This document shows positions 45,235 to 55,962 of a stretch of DNA of 64,000 bases, in pieces. A program made the position numbers and the translations under genes. Source of the DNA: Simmondsia chinensis. Taxonomy: Eukaryota; Streptophyta; Magnoliopsida; Caryophyllales; Simmondsiaceae. Where the stretch lies: contig JAGTTD010000011.1 of the NCBI GenBank assembly GCA_018398585.1, positions 34,220,164 to 34,284,163 of the forward strand, given 5' to 3'. How positions within the stretch are numbered: the first letter of the stretch is position 1; every line of letters begins with the position of its first letter. The notes beneath the pieces are model-generated. The model was not told the DNA's origin. It ran no database searches and saw only the letters and a program-made list of their open reading frames with translations.

Positions 45235-45849
45235 GACTCCGTTTGTTTAGGGGGAAAAACCAAATTATAGGAAGTGTCTTTCCCCCTTTTCATTATTTGG
45301 CGCGTCTTTTGCATACGAAAAAGGTTTTCCGGCGAGAATTCGGATGTCAAGAAAGAGCTCTTTTCAGGTTTTCATTTCAGGAGGAAGAGGAATCCGGTGG
45401 TAGCTCAAGGCTTTACAATGAATATGAATACCAAGCGCAAAATGACCTTGGTTCCAATCTAACCTACTTGGGTTTAGGGTCAACCATGAGCGATTTCGAG
45501 CATTCCCTTAAATGAGGAAAATAACTTTCCTTTTAAAATGGAGGAAGTCATGATTCTAAGTGGCCCAAAAATTTTCGTAGTAATCATCATACAAATCTAG
45601 TTCGAATCGAAATAAATCATACTAGACTGTAGACATTTAACATCACAACATCGGACAAGAATTATACTGAATAATGAAAAGCAGCTTATATGTTACTTTG
45701 TTATAATTGCAACAGACCAATTTTAATCAAGTTGAATTGTTATATAATATTATGCAAGAAAATTATCTAGGTTCCCTAATATTTTTGCATTTATTACATA
45801 GGTACTATAATATTTCAGTAATATACAATGATGTACTATGAAGTTTAAA

Positions 45850-45995
45850 TTTTTTTTTTTGATATGTCAATGTATATATCAAAAAATCGCACCGATGCAC
45901 GACCATATATGAGTACGAGGGGCATATCCCAAGCTAGCCGAAGCCTACAAAGCAATCGAAAAGAAAGCAAAACACGCGTAAAGCAAACAACATTA
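45850..45995 (-). mobile_element. Short L1 LINE 3' remnant
   Basis: A T run, then ACGAGGGGCATATCCCAAGC, matching the 3' UTR of the L1 at 27276-28142 (ACGAGGGGCATACCCCAAGC). The tail only. It is the same family, inserted on the minus strand. Confidence 0.7.
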
Positions 45996-46421
45996 AATAT
46001 ATATATATATATATATTGCAAAATTTAGTAGATTTTAAATGAAAACAGCAATCTATATGTATCTTCTATCATAATGCGATAATTTCTTTTGTTCGAAAAT
46101 GCGAACATGATACATTTTTTAATAATATATAAGTAATTTTTGTTAAAATATGGACAACATTTTGATAATATGATCATAGTTTATACTACATCAGTTTTTT
46201 AGCAGACATTAGCCGAATTTTAATGAAAATTCACCAGAGTTTAATACGATAAATACACAAGTGATAAAATTTTTTATCTCAGGGCGTCTCATTGTATGTA
46301 TTGAAACAGCGTATTTAGATAACAAATGTTTAAATTTTAAAATATGTAAGAAATAATTTTCTTAATTTATACAGCTTTAATAGTTAACTTTTTTTTTTGT
46401 TACTTCATATATGTTGTATTT

Positions 46422-47031
46422 TGTCACAAACCCAAGGGTTGGTGACGAGCTCTGATACCAATTGTCAAGAACTTAAACCCGTGACTTGAATAATTTTTGG
46501 AGATAGAGAGAATTAGAGAGAAGGAAAAGAGAGAGAGAGAGAGAAGTAGAGAATTTAGAAGAGAATTAAAGATAAGTTAGAGGAAGAGAAGAGAATTGTA
46601 TTAGAAGTGCGAAGTAGAGAATTAAGAAAAGAGTTAGAGGAAGAGAAGAAGTTAGAAATTAGAGGAATTTAGAGTTAGAAGAGGGGAGGAGGGAGACGGT
46701 CAAAGAGGAGGAAGAGAGGGAGATAATTTTGAATTTTTCACTTCAATTCATCATACCAAAAACACAAGATTACAAGTGTTTAAATAGAATTTTGGAGGGA
46801 AGGCCCTTAGGCCCCTAGGTCCTATGCTTAGCCTACATTTAATTAATATAATTACATCATTACAATTTTAAACTAAACCCTTTGCCTCCATTTACCCCAA
46901 CCGGTTCCCTCCTTAATTCAAATTTCAAAATTCAAACTAATTTAAACTAAGTAATTTTACAATCTTACATTATGTAATCGATACGAAAATAATATAACAA
47001 AAATAACTATTCGGTTTGTAGGGTCGTGACA
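46422..47031 (-). repeat. 3' LTR of the RRM-bearing element
   Basis: 610 bp, carrying long GAGA-rich tracts (46500-46560 on +), poly-purine and a CTTAGGCCCCTAGGTCC segment. It pairs with 48216-48825. Confidence 0.9.
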
Positions 47032-47253
47032 ATCCCTTTCCCTTGAAAACATCCTTGTCCTCAAGGATGTAATGTGGCTTGAGTGCTTCGTGCCGATCCC
47101 CGTCCTTGGAAATCGCTCCCATACCCTTGCCTTGACCTTGATCTTTTGAATGTCTCTTCTAGTGATCTTAGGCTTGAGATGGTGATGCGGTGTTGAACTT
47201 CTTGATGAATCCAGGGCTTCTTGAATCTTTACCGATGCTTCTGGAGCTTCGGA

Positions 47254-48027
47254 CTATGAATTCCATAAATCAACAAAAGGTAACTTAACCGGCATTGTTA
47301 TGACATCATAGCCCAATTCGTGAGATTTTAATGGCCATTCCAACACTGAGTTCGTAAGTAGCGACTCGGTTTTTGATTTTGAACCCATTGCCACTATCTT
47401 GTCAGTAGCTGCTATATCGGCGTTCACGTTCGAATAGTCCACATGTTTTGACTCAACATTTTCAGCTGTTATTATGTCCACCTCAAAGTCATCTTCAGGT
47501 TCCGGACCTAGCAAGTTAGTCTTTAGCGGGTTTTGAACATTGGTTGGCTCTTCCAGTTTCTCCTCAGCAACATCACTATCTGAACTAATCTTTGCCATAA
47601 CATCACACCCCGGTTGAGGTCGTGGTGGAAGTTCAAACTTCACACCACGGCTATCACAAAGCCGAGCTACAGCTTCGGTTAGATCTCTAATGGAAGCTCT
47701 CAGCTCCTCGATTGAACTCCTTTCTCCATGGTCGCGGTAATCTTCAAGTGAGACTTGAAGAGTTGGATTGTGGGCTTAGATGTTCATCACACAACAATTG
47801 TCGTAAATGCACCTTCCGTGTAGCCTTACTTGTGCAATCTCGGCATCTTTGGAAATGCACCTTGAGGCAAAGGTCACTTGAGCTTCAACCACCAAGGAAG
47901 ATGTTGAGTTGATCTTGATTTTCTCAAGGCAACCATAAGGAGAGAAGACTTGGTAGAGGACATCTTTGGTAATGGGATAGAGAAGATCCCACACTCGGAC
48001 AATGAGCGTAGATCCTTGAGGATCCAT
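47254..48027 (-). pseudogene. PTB-like RRM plus novel C-terminal frame inside an LTR retrotransposon
   Basis: From the ATG at 48027 the frame starts MDPQGSTLIVRVWDLLYPI, then ITKDVLYQVFSPYG, EKIKI and LHGRCIYDNCCVMNI. This is the shape of a polypyrimidine-tract-binding protein RRM (YPIT.DVL.QVFSPYG..EKI, LQGR.IYDGCC). A stop at 47776 is followed in the same frame by another about 170 residues, SLEDYRDHGERSSIEELRA.., then an acidic segment to a stop at 47254. Upstream, two A tracts of about 17-18 nt (minus strand) interrupt the leader. It may be a captured host RRM or a retrotransposon gag-like RNA-binding protein; both are inferences. The product is broken by the stop. Confidence 0.65.
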
Positions 48028-48215
48028 GACAATTCGGTTGAGGATGGAACGAAATTTTTTTTTTTTTTTTTTAAATTTGAAAATGAGACCCTTGATCTCA
48101 AGATATCGAAACGCAGCGGAAATTTTTTTTTTTTTTTTTTTGATACGGTAATGGGATGAATGAAAACGCAAGGATAGTTCGAGCCTCCGATCGAAAGATG
48201 GCTCTGATACCACTT

Positions 48216-48825
48216 TGTCACAAATCCAAGGGTTGGTGATGAGCTCTGATACCAATTGTCACGAACCTAAACCCGTGACTTGAATAATTTTTGGAGATAG
48301 AGAGAATTAGAGAGAAGGAAAAGAGAGAGAGAGAGAGAAGTAGAGAATTTAGAGGAGAATTAGACATAAGTTAGAGGAAGAGAAGAGAATTGTATTAGAA
48401 GTGCGAAGTAGAGAATTAAGAAGAGAGTTAGAGGAAGAGAAGAAGTTAGAAATTAGAGGAATTTAGAGTTAGAAGAGGGGTGGAGGGAGACGGTCAAAAA
48501 GGAGGAAGAGAGGGAGATAATTTTGAATTTTTCACTTCAATTCATCATGCCAAAAACACAAGATTACAAGTGTTTAAATAAAGTTTTGGAGGGAAGGCCC
48601 TTAGGCCCCTGGGTCCTATGCTTAGCCTACATTTAATTAATACAATTACATCATTATAATTTTAAACTAAACCCTTTGCCTCCATTTACCCCAACCGATT
48701 CCCTCCTTAATTCAAATTTTAAAATTCAAACTAATTTAAACTAAGTAATTTTACAATCTTACATTACGTAATCGATACCAAAATAATATAACAAAAATAA
48801 CTATTCGGTTTTTAGGGTCGTGACA
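48216..48825 (-). repeat. 5' LTR of the RRM-bearing element
   Basis: 610 bp, the partner of 46422-47031. Differences between the two are mostly single substitutions, for example TAGAAG/TAGAGG and AAAGAT/AGACAT. They indicate an insertion that is neither brand-new nor ancient. Confidence 0.9.
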
Positions 48826-49130
48826 TATTGTTATTTATGTTATCCTATAATAAGATATAAATTGATTGGTGAAAAATATTTTTTTTAAAAAAATATAAAA
48901 GACATCATAATGGGAAATTAAGTTTTCCTTGAAAACAAACAATGAAAAACCCTACCCGGAATTTATATTTCTTTGGAAAACCTTTTTCAAAGAAAAATTA
49001 ATTCCTAGACTCTACTTTTTTGTCAAAACAAACGGAGTCTAAGTATTATTTTGCATATAGTATTATTAACTTATAAATATTTCCATTTGTACAACCTTTT
49101 TTTATAATTGAACGTCACCTATTTATATGC

Positions 49131-49314
49131 AACAACATTCTCAATGTCCTAAGGGCTCCCGCCTAAGCAAGGTGTGGGGGTGGATGTACACAGCCTTCCC
49201 CCTTCAGGGTACCTGAAGGGAGGCTGTTTCCAAGAACCCCCAACCTGAGAAATGCAACACAAGGACTTCTCAGAAGGTCACCCGTCTTGGTTCTACTCTC
49301 ACCCGAGCACACTT
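49131..49314 (-). mobile_element. 5S rRNA-derived SINE, copy 4 (5'-truncated)
   Basis: The tail blocks GGCTGTGTACATCC and GGGGGAAGGCTG.. and the downstream part of the 5S head (GTTAAGTGTGCTCGGGTGAGAGTAG on minus) are present. The first about 45-50 bp are lost. The flanks AACGTCACCTATTTATATGC and AACGTCACATGTTTATATAC are an imperfect TSD of about 20 bp. Confidence 0.82.
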
Positions 49315-50744
49315 AACGTCACATGTTTATATACCTTAAGTATATAGCGAAATTTAATCATCTTCAAAGGGAAAAAAAAAAAAAAGATTAATCTAGTATT
49401 AACCTTCACTATTTAATATTTTTTTTCACTACATTGAATATATTAATTTAAGTATTTTTAAATTAATTGCTTTTATACCATGTCAGTACAATACCTAAAC
49501 AACTCCGAAAAACCTTAGCTTTACCAAAGACGATGAACATACATGTATGGATGACATTAAAAATTCCATACAATTAAAAAAGAAAGTCCTTATTTTTTTG
49601 CCAAAAGGTAAGCGCAGATACCATTAAACTATCAAAACTTTTACATATATAATTTGTAGAAACAAAACTTCTCACCTAGTCTAATCTCCCGGCATCAATC
49701 TTTAAGTAGTTAATTCTTGTCCATACCGTCACTTTAATTTCCCAAACTACTCTCTCAATACTCATATCTCGGCCTTCAAATCTTCTTTGGTTCCAAAAAG
49801 AAAGTGGTTATTACCATAATAAAAATTATTATTATCAAATTAATAATGTAACTTACACAAAATAATAGTCACATAAATTTTTAAAAAATAATAATATTAC
49901 TTTAATAATAATAATAATTTTATCACTTAAATAACATTACATTTAAAAAAAAAATCAGAATATTTCTTTCTTAATACCCGACAAGCCTCCTTAGATTTCC
50001 TCGGCTCTGTTAAGAAGCCGACAAAACTCCCTATATAATTAACAAATAATTAAGCACCTTATTTTATTTAATTAATTGCGCATTAAGACAAAGCGGCTGC
50101 GTTTTAATATTAATTTTAGTAGTTGCTTCGCTTAATACAATGTATCTATGCAGGTTCATAAACGTTTTTTTTTTTAATATATTCATACTGTTTGTAATTT
50201 TATAATCTTCTGGTTAATGAATCTATGGGCGCCTTGTTCAAGTGAGTTGACTGTGGTATCCTTTTGTTTTATTTTATTTTATTTTATTTGTCTCGTTCGA
50301 TCTAAAGTTGCATATGAACTAAAGTTTTGCTTAATAATTGACATGTCTTGATTAATAATTATATCTTTTTTAGTTGAAATTGGACTTGCACACGGTTTTA
50401 TGATTGGAGTGCTGGTGTTGCCGTTAGCTTGTCAAAGTATGTGAAATATTTTATGCTTGATATTTTTTTTTTCCGACAAATATCGGCAAAGCCGAAGATT
50501 AGACAGGCAGCTCGAAAAGACCAGGCCTAGGCCACTCCGTAAACGGAGGGGGGAACAAAAAGGGAAACAAAAAAGCATCAAAACTAAAACACCCAAACCC
50601 GACAAAACAGACACTGAGCACACGCTACCCAAGACGCGCACAAAACAAGCTCAGACCGGGAACCCAAAAGAAAGGGATAAAGAGGAGTAAAAAAGTTTTG
50701 CAATGATGTGTTTTCTTATATGTAGAAAATCTATTATTAGATAG
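49315..50744. other. AT-rich stretch with an L1 tail
   Basis: No gene. A minus-strand L1 3' UTR lies at about 50459-50690: a T run, CCGACAAATATCGGCAAAGCCGAAG, then an A/C-rich region, typical of plant L1 ends. A (TTTTA)n run sits near 50268-50288. A copy of the AT-rich TAATAATAATAATTTTATC family lies near 49830-49930. Confidence 0.55.
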
Positions 50745-50939
50745 TGTTAAATTTTGCCAGGTCTTTAGGCCTGGCCTACGGAGTTGGCACAGATGAGATC
50801 TACTTATATACTCAAGTGAGGTTTTATCCTAAAACAAATTTGATATAAGTGGAGTAACCCACTAAACTTATAAGGTGACATCTTTTTCTCTCAACTGTAA
50901 TGTGGGATTCCACACGACTTACATGTGGAGTTCTCAACA
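50745..50939 (-). mobile_element. Solo LTR (195 bp) with perfect 5-bp TSD
   Basis: On the minus strand TGTTGAGAACTCC...AAATTTAACA. GATAG flanks both sides (50740-50744, 50940-50944). It is related to 43546-43722. It is followed by a TATA-like GTATATATAAGAG (about 51029) and TGGTAGCAGAGC (about 51097), a PBS-like site of a further decayed retroelement. Confidence 0.85.
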
Positions 50940-51293
50940 GATAGATAGATACTATTTCTATGAGGATAATTTTATTTATTTTTGTGTTCTATTTTTCCTA
51001 TCTTGTATTTTATGTGTTTGATTTTCCGTATATATAAGAGACTGACAATATTGATATTCAAGTTGCCTATTTTACTTTTACTATGATTTTTAATATGGTA
51101 GCAGAGCTCGTGAATAACTCTAAATATTCCTCAGATCCCAAGTCCTAACCCTAATGCCACGGCCACCACACCGTGTCATGCAGCAGCCCTAGCCACCATG
51201 GGCCAACCTCGATCTAGAACCCCCAAACCTTGCACCTCCCTCCCTGGGCTACTTCTCGCCCTCCGATTTTGCAGCATCCTGCACTGTCCACAT

Positions 51294-51586
51294 TGTCGAG
51301 CAACCAACTATCTTAAAAGCTTAAGCTGATGAGTGAAGGCCCAAGAATAGTTTTATACTATAACATGCCCTCTCACTCGAATGCCACTTGAGCTTAAAGC
51401 GTGGATAATGCATAGGCCCACCTCATACCTTGTGCTTAATATGTCTTAATATTGAAAGCGGGGGCTACTGAGATTCGAACTCATGACCTCTTGCTCAACA
51501 AGGCTCTAATACCTTGTCGATGAACCAACTATCCCAAATACTTAAACTAATGAGTGAAAGCCCAAGAATAGTTTTATACTCTAATA
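51294..51586 (-). mobile_element. TRIM element with 72-bp LTRs
   Basis: LTRs 51294-51365 and 51515-51586 (TGTCGA(G/T)..CAAC..GCTTAAGCTGATGAGTGAAG.., ending CTATAACA/CTCTAATA) flank about 149 bp. On the minus strand the 5' LTR is followed by AGGTATTAGAGCC, a degenerate tRNA-iMet PBS. No coding capacity. It is the same family as 43182-43462 and 53623-53915. Confidence 0.85.
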
Positions 51587-53012
51587 TAGCTACAAGGTCT
51601 GGCCTACCCTCTCCCTCACCAGTGGTCACCTCCCTCCCTACCAAACTAGCAATTATCGTCATGGCAAAACTTGGCGGTTGCCTTCTCTTATCCTCCTTGC
51701 ATGGTGGGGAAAGATGGTGATGAATTGCGATTGGTCAACCCTTCAACCAATGACTTATTGCAACATATCCGGAATGGTCATACATGTTCTTCCTTCTCAT
51801 TAACTATGACCACACCGGTTAATTCATTGATAACTCTCTTCTTGTCATCCTCAACACCTTATTAGTAGCCTTGAATTGACTAACAACAACAACAACAACA
51901 ACAAACTCAGAGCCTCAAGAGCTCCCGCCTGAGCAGGGTCTAAGGGACTAGCAACACCAATGTTGATTACTAAATGTTCCATAAATATATTGTGTTCCAA
52001 ATAATATTACCAAAAAACACTAGTGGTTATAAAAAGCTTACACAAAAAAAAAGCTACCAGCATATTTGGTATTTTTTTTCTTTTACTTACAGTTTATTGT
52101 TTTCCTGAACTCAAACGATATTCAAAAACTATTTTCATATTTTTGCATTTACTTTTTTAGGTTTTTTGGAGCTTGAGTAAAATTGAACATAAAAAATTTA
52201 AATAAAAAGGAGAACAAACTAATTTTAGGACCAGATTTTTCTCAAAATCAAAACTCATAAAATAAAACACTAAAAAGACTATAAATTATCCCTTCCATCC
52301 AAATTGGACAAAATTTACCTAAATAAAAAACGATATAACCACCTGGGTTAGGTTATATAGTTACTTTGTATTATTATAAATGGTTAAACTAAAATGTGCA
52401 TCAATAATAGAGCCATTTTTTTTAAATTATAGACCCGTTAAATCATGCTAAAAGGTAAATTAATTTCTTAATCTCAACTCAATAACAAAGCTAACTAGGT
52501 AGGCTTGGAGAAGTGGAGACCATTCTCCAGGATACCCTCCTTACATTCATAAAAAGCAACGGTTTTAACTGTTCACCTTATTTTATGAACCATTTTAAAC
52601 TCTCTATACCCACTTTTCGATAAAATAAAAATATTAATATCCATGAAGTCAAAGAATATTTTTGGTAAAAATTGCTTTGACGATTACAAAAAAAGAAGCC
52701 TCTAAAAATACAATATATATATATACGCACACACATATATATGATTTGACAAGTGTTAGAATGACTGATAATATAATTTATTTTTAAAAGAAGTTTCTAA
52801 CGAGTTATGGATCCTAAACAACTGCTTCTGTTAATCACATTTAAACTGGCCATGATGGAGATTGGCTGAGAGCTCAATGGGAAGTCCAAAGTAAGGAGGA
52901 AGAAAACATATAACCATATATATATGGCTATGCTATCAACTAATATGCTCTCTAAAGTAATACTGAAACCTTATCTATTGATTTGAAGCTTTTACTTATA
53001 TGGTTATATTAG
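51587..53012. other. Gene-free stretch with one LINE tail scrap
   Basis: A 60-70-bp reverse tail fragment ((AAC)n then CTCAGAGCCTCAAGAGCTCCCGCCTGAGCAGG) lies at about 51881-51950. The remainder is AT-rich, and I see nothing else. Frames at 51514-51865 overlap the TRIM and have no domain. Confidence 0.6.
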
Positions 53013-53622
53013 TTGGTGTCAACTGGCACCCGTTAACATAAATGAAAGGACAACAACAACAATAACAACAGACCCACTGCCTCAAGGGCTCCCGCAGAAG
53101 CGGGGTTGGGGGGTTGATGTCCGCAGCCTTCCCCCTTCAGGATGTTAAACCTGAAGAGAGGCTGTTTCCGAGGACACCCAACCTGAGATTCATGCCATCA
53201 TCGCATCGTAGTAACCTTGATTGGGTGCGTATCGGAGATTAATTGAAGTGAGAGAATAGATTTAACATAAAATGAAAGGAGAGGGAAGAAAATAAGGAAA
53301 GGGAGGGGAAATCTTAAGAAAATGAGGAGTTTTAGTGAATTAAAGAAAGATGGTTCAGTAATTTAAAGGGGGATTTTCCTACGTCTATTTATCAAAATAG
53401 AAAAAAATAATTTTTTTTTTTATTTACAACTTGATAAAGGATATTCATAACAAACATCATTAAATTTGAAAAGTTTATTTTTTATTAATTTCTTAAATAA
53501 ACATAATAAAATCCTCTTTGTAATCAAGTCTCTTTTTCCTTAATTCCCCTCCTTTCTCTCCTTGCTTTCTCTCCTCTTTCTTAATTTTATTGTGTTAACA
53601 CGTGTTAATTGGTACTCGTTAG
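53013..53622. mobile_element. TIR element related to 9839-10179, with nested retroposon
   Basis: The left arm TTGGTGTCAACTGGCACCCGTTAACATAA and the inverted right arm (TTGTGTTAACACGTGTTAATTGGTACTCGTTAG) correspond to the ends of the 9839-10179 element. Interior words such as GAGAGGGAAGAAAATAAGG also match. Without the nested insertion it is about 380 bp. It abuts a TRIM at its right end. Confidence 0.65.
53051..53263 (-). mobile_element. LINE/SINE tail insertion nested in the TIR element
   Basis: 213 bp on the minus strand. It ends in (TTG)n and carries GGAAACAGCCTCTCTTCAGG, GGGGGAAGGCTGCGGACATC and GCGGGAGCCCTTGAGGCAGTGGG. The first about 75 bp are not 5S and probably belong to LINE 3' UTR. 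The TSD is AACATAAATGAAAGGA / AACATAAAATGAAAGGA (53035-53050, 53264-53280). Confidence 0.85.
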
Positions 53623-53915
53623 TGTCAATGAACCATCTTTTTCAAAAGTTTAAGCTGATGAGTGAAGGCCCATAAATAATTTTATACTCTAACATGCCCC
53701 CCACGTGAGTGCCAATTGGACTTGAAGCGTGGATAGTGCACAAACACATCTCATACCTTGTGCTTAAATTATTTTTAATATTAAAAGTAGAGGCTATTGA
53801 GATTCGAACTCATGACCTCTAGGTTATCAAGACTCTGATACTATATCAATTAATCATCTTTTCTAAAAGTTTAAACTGATAAATAAATGCTCATATATAA
53901 TTTTATACTCTAACA
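53623..53915 (-). mobile_element. TRIM element with 72-bp LTRs
   Basis: LTRs 53623-53694 and 53844-53915 flank about 149 bp containing GAGATTCGAACTCATGACCTCTAGG. On the minus strand, TAGTATCAGAGTC next to the 5' LTR is a decayed PBS. The TSD GTTAG/GTAAG (4 of 5). Its layout is the same as 51294-51586. Confidence 0.85.
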
Positions 53916-55125
53916 GTAAGCATAACTTATAATATGAAAAATTATTAGATGTTGATTAATGTTTTTTTTTAACGGTAAAAAAAAAAAAAGTCACGTCGTG
54001 CGGCTGCACATGCGGAGGTGCAATTCGGTGGAAGAAAAATGCGACGCATGCAAATACAATATCCAAAGGACACATCTTATTTGCTAAAAAACAAAAATTA
54101 AAAAAGATTTTTTTTAATATGTATATTAAATTCTTGTATTTTATTAGCCCATATAAAAAAAATAATATATTTTTTAATATTTAAATAATTTAGTAAAAAT
54201 TTAAAAATTTAGTATAATAAATGTTCCTTAACATATGTCCTTAGGACACATGTTAGAAAATTCGAATTAAAAAAAAGAACATACGAAACCACCCAGTCAC
54301 AGCCTGACACATGGCAGATTTAGCGTACCCTGCGGCACATGCTATGAGGTTAGCACCCCCATTCTCACCTAGCTAGGTCGCACGTGCCTCATGTTTTTTA
54401 CTAACATTTGAAAATGTGAAATAAGACAAATTCCAGTCAAGTTCGGTTCCTACAATTGGAATGGCTTGTGTTGCATGCAATTGTGCGGTGGCGACCAAAA
54501 TTTATTTCGCATTTTTTCTTTTTTATAATTGAATAGAAAACTATCGTTATAAAATTAAGTAGAGTTCGAGAACAATTTATTTCGGATAATTATATGTCAC
54601 ATGGTTTTTAAAGTTAGTTATTTTTCATTAGAAGTAAGTACTATAAATTTAGGAGCAAAGGATCGAGCAAGGCTCGAATATCTTACCACTGTCATAAGAG
54701 AATAGGATAGTCAATACGCAAATATGTTGAAAAATAAAAGAGAAAGGGTTTAAAAATATGTAGTTTTGTTGCCAGAGCAATATTATTATTGCGGAGGTGA
54801 TTGTGTGGCTATTGTTCTCAATAACTCATATCATTGCTTCAATTTTTATTATAACATAACATGGTATGCAGTTACCAAAAGGTTAGAAGTTGCATCCAAC
54901 ACCCTCTCACTTTTAATATTAACACAATTTAAGCACAAAATATACGGTGATCCTGTGCAATATTTACACTTCAAACCCAAAGGGCATTTTGCATGAGGCG
55001 CATGTTAGAGTATAAAATCAATCTTGGGCCTTTACCCATTAGCATAAATTTTTGAGAAAGATGGTTTCTTCAATACATATGCCAAATGCAATGATGAGAT
55101 TTTTGTTGTATATATAATACATATA
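53916..55125. other. AT-rich gene-free stretch
   Basis: No supported gene. About 54980-55075 carries a partial TRIM LTR (GTTAGAGTATAAAATCAATCTTGGGCCTTTACCCATTAGC). The frame at 54766-54996 lacks a domain. Confidence 0.55.
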
Positions 55126-55363
55126 AGACCAAAGAGGGCACCAACACGCCGTCACCGGATCCTATTAGAACTCCGAAGTTAAGCGTACTTAGCGAGAGTA
55201 GTACCAGGATGGGTTGACCTCCTGGGAAGTCATCACCCTCAGGTTGGGAACATTGGGAAACAACCTCTCTTCAGGTTAACACCCTGAAGGGGGAAGGCTG
55301 CATACATCCGCCCCCCTAGACCCTGCGTAGGCGGGAGCCTTTGAGACATTGGGTATGTTCCTT
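55126..55363 (+). mobile_element. 5S rRNA-derived SINE, copy 5
   Basis: Full length (238 bp). The head has CACCGGATCCTATTAGAAC, TCCGAAGTTAAGCGTAC and GCGAGAGTAGTACCAGGATGG, leading to CTCCTGGGAAGTCATC. The tail is complete to GGGTATGTTCCTT. The TSD TATATAATACATAT(A) lies at 55111-55125 and 55364-55377. Confidence 0.93.
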
Positions 55364-55962
55364 TATATAATACATATGATCTACCTCATTAGCAACTACG
55401 ACATCGGTTAGTATCACACATGATATAACTTTTCCTTTTAATAGAAGTCTACAAGCATTAGTACCGTAAAAGTACGAAATTGTCATCAAATTCTGAAAGG
55501 CCGAACAAAGGGTTAGCTGGAGAAACTATTTGAGAGCCATTCGACTCATTTCCATCTATAGATTTTTTTTTTTTCGATGTTTAGATAAAATGTTAATCAA
55601 ATAGTCTAACATAAAAGAGTTAGCCATCTTACCAGTATTATTAGCTTATTTTTATCATATTTTATAAGATGAGCATCAATCCGAGAAGCTTTCACGGCCT
55701 TTATTGTTCTCCGCTATTAAATTATGTATCCACCGTATATGCTTAAATATGAGTCAAGCCGGACGCAACTACATCGAGTGATGAGTCAAAGGGATATTGA
55801 AATCAAAAATGGCCCTTTTTTAGTGTTGTGGATAACCAATGAAAAGATGGTCAAAGCTAGAACTTTCACTTTCAAAATTTGCCCCTTCTGGTCAGTTAAC
55901 ATTGAAGAAATTTAAAGAGCCAAACCCCACTTTTGTATTATACTCAACTGATTGTTCAACAA

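Larger units (their letters stand above)
46422..48825 (-). mobile_element. Complete non-autonomous LTR retrotransposon (2.4 kb)
   Basis: Two LTRs of 610 bp each (46422-47031, 48216-48825) differ by about 15-20 substitutions. On the minus strand they start TGTCACGACCC and end TTTGTGACA. The PBS TGGTATCAGAGCC (complement at 48200-48212) is 3 nt after the 5' LTR. A polypurine tract AAGGGAAAGGGAT lies directly before the 3' LTR (47032-47044). The flanks TATTT/TATTG are a TSD with one mismatch. The internal 1.18 kb has no protease, RT or integrase, only the RRM-containing frame below. Each LTR also contains an inner GTGACAATTGGTATCAGAGCTC, a second PBS-like copy. Confidence 0.9.
45235..49039. mobile_element. 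PIF/Tourist-like element hosting nested insertions
   Basis: Outer ends GACTCCGTTTGTTT (45235) and its exact inverse AAACAAACGGAGTC (to 49039) are flanked by TAA on both sides (45232-45234, 49040-49042), as in PIF/Harbinger-type elements. Inside are an L1 remnant (45850-45995) and a complete LTR retrotransposon (46422-48825). About 1.2-1.4 kb is its own sequence, with no transposase recognisable. Confidence 0.65.

Noticed and set aside
47254..48027. Ordinary host PTB gene
   Set aside because: It is bounded by paired LTRs, PBS and polypurine tract, lacks introns and other RRMs, and is interrupted by a stop.
50459..50690. 77-codon Lys/Arg-rich frame as a basic protein gene
   Set aside because: Falls in an A/C-rich L1 3' UTR next to a poly(T) run.
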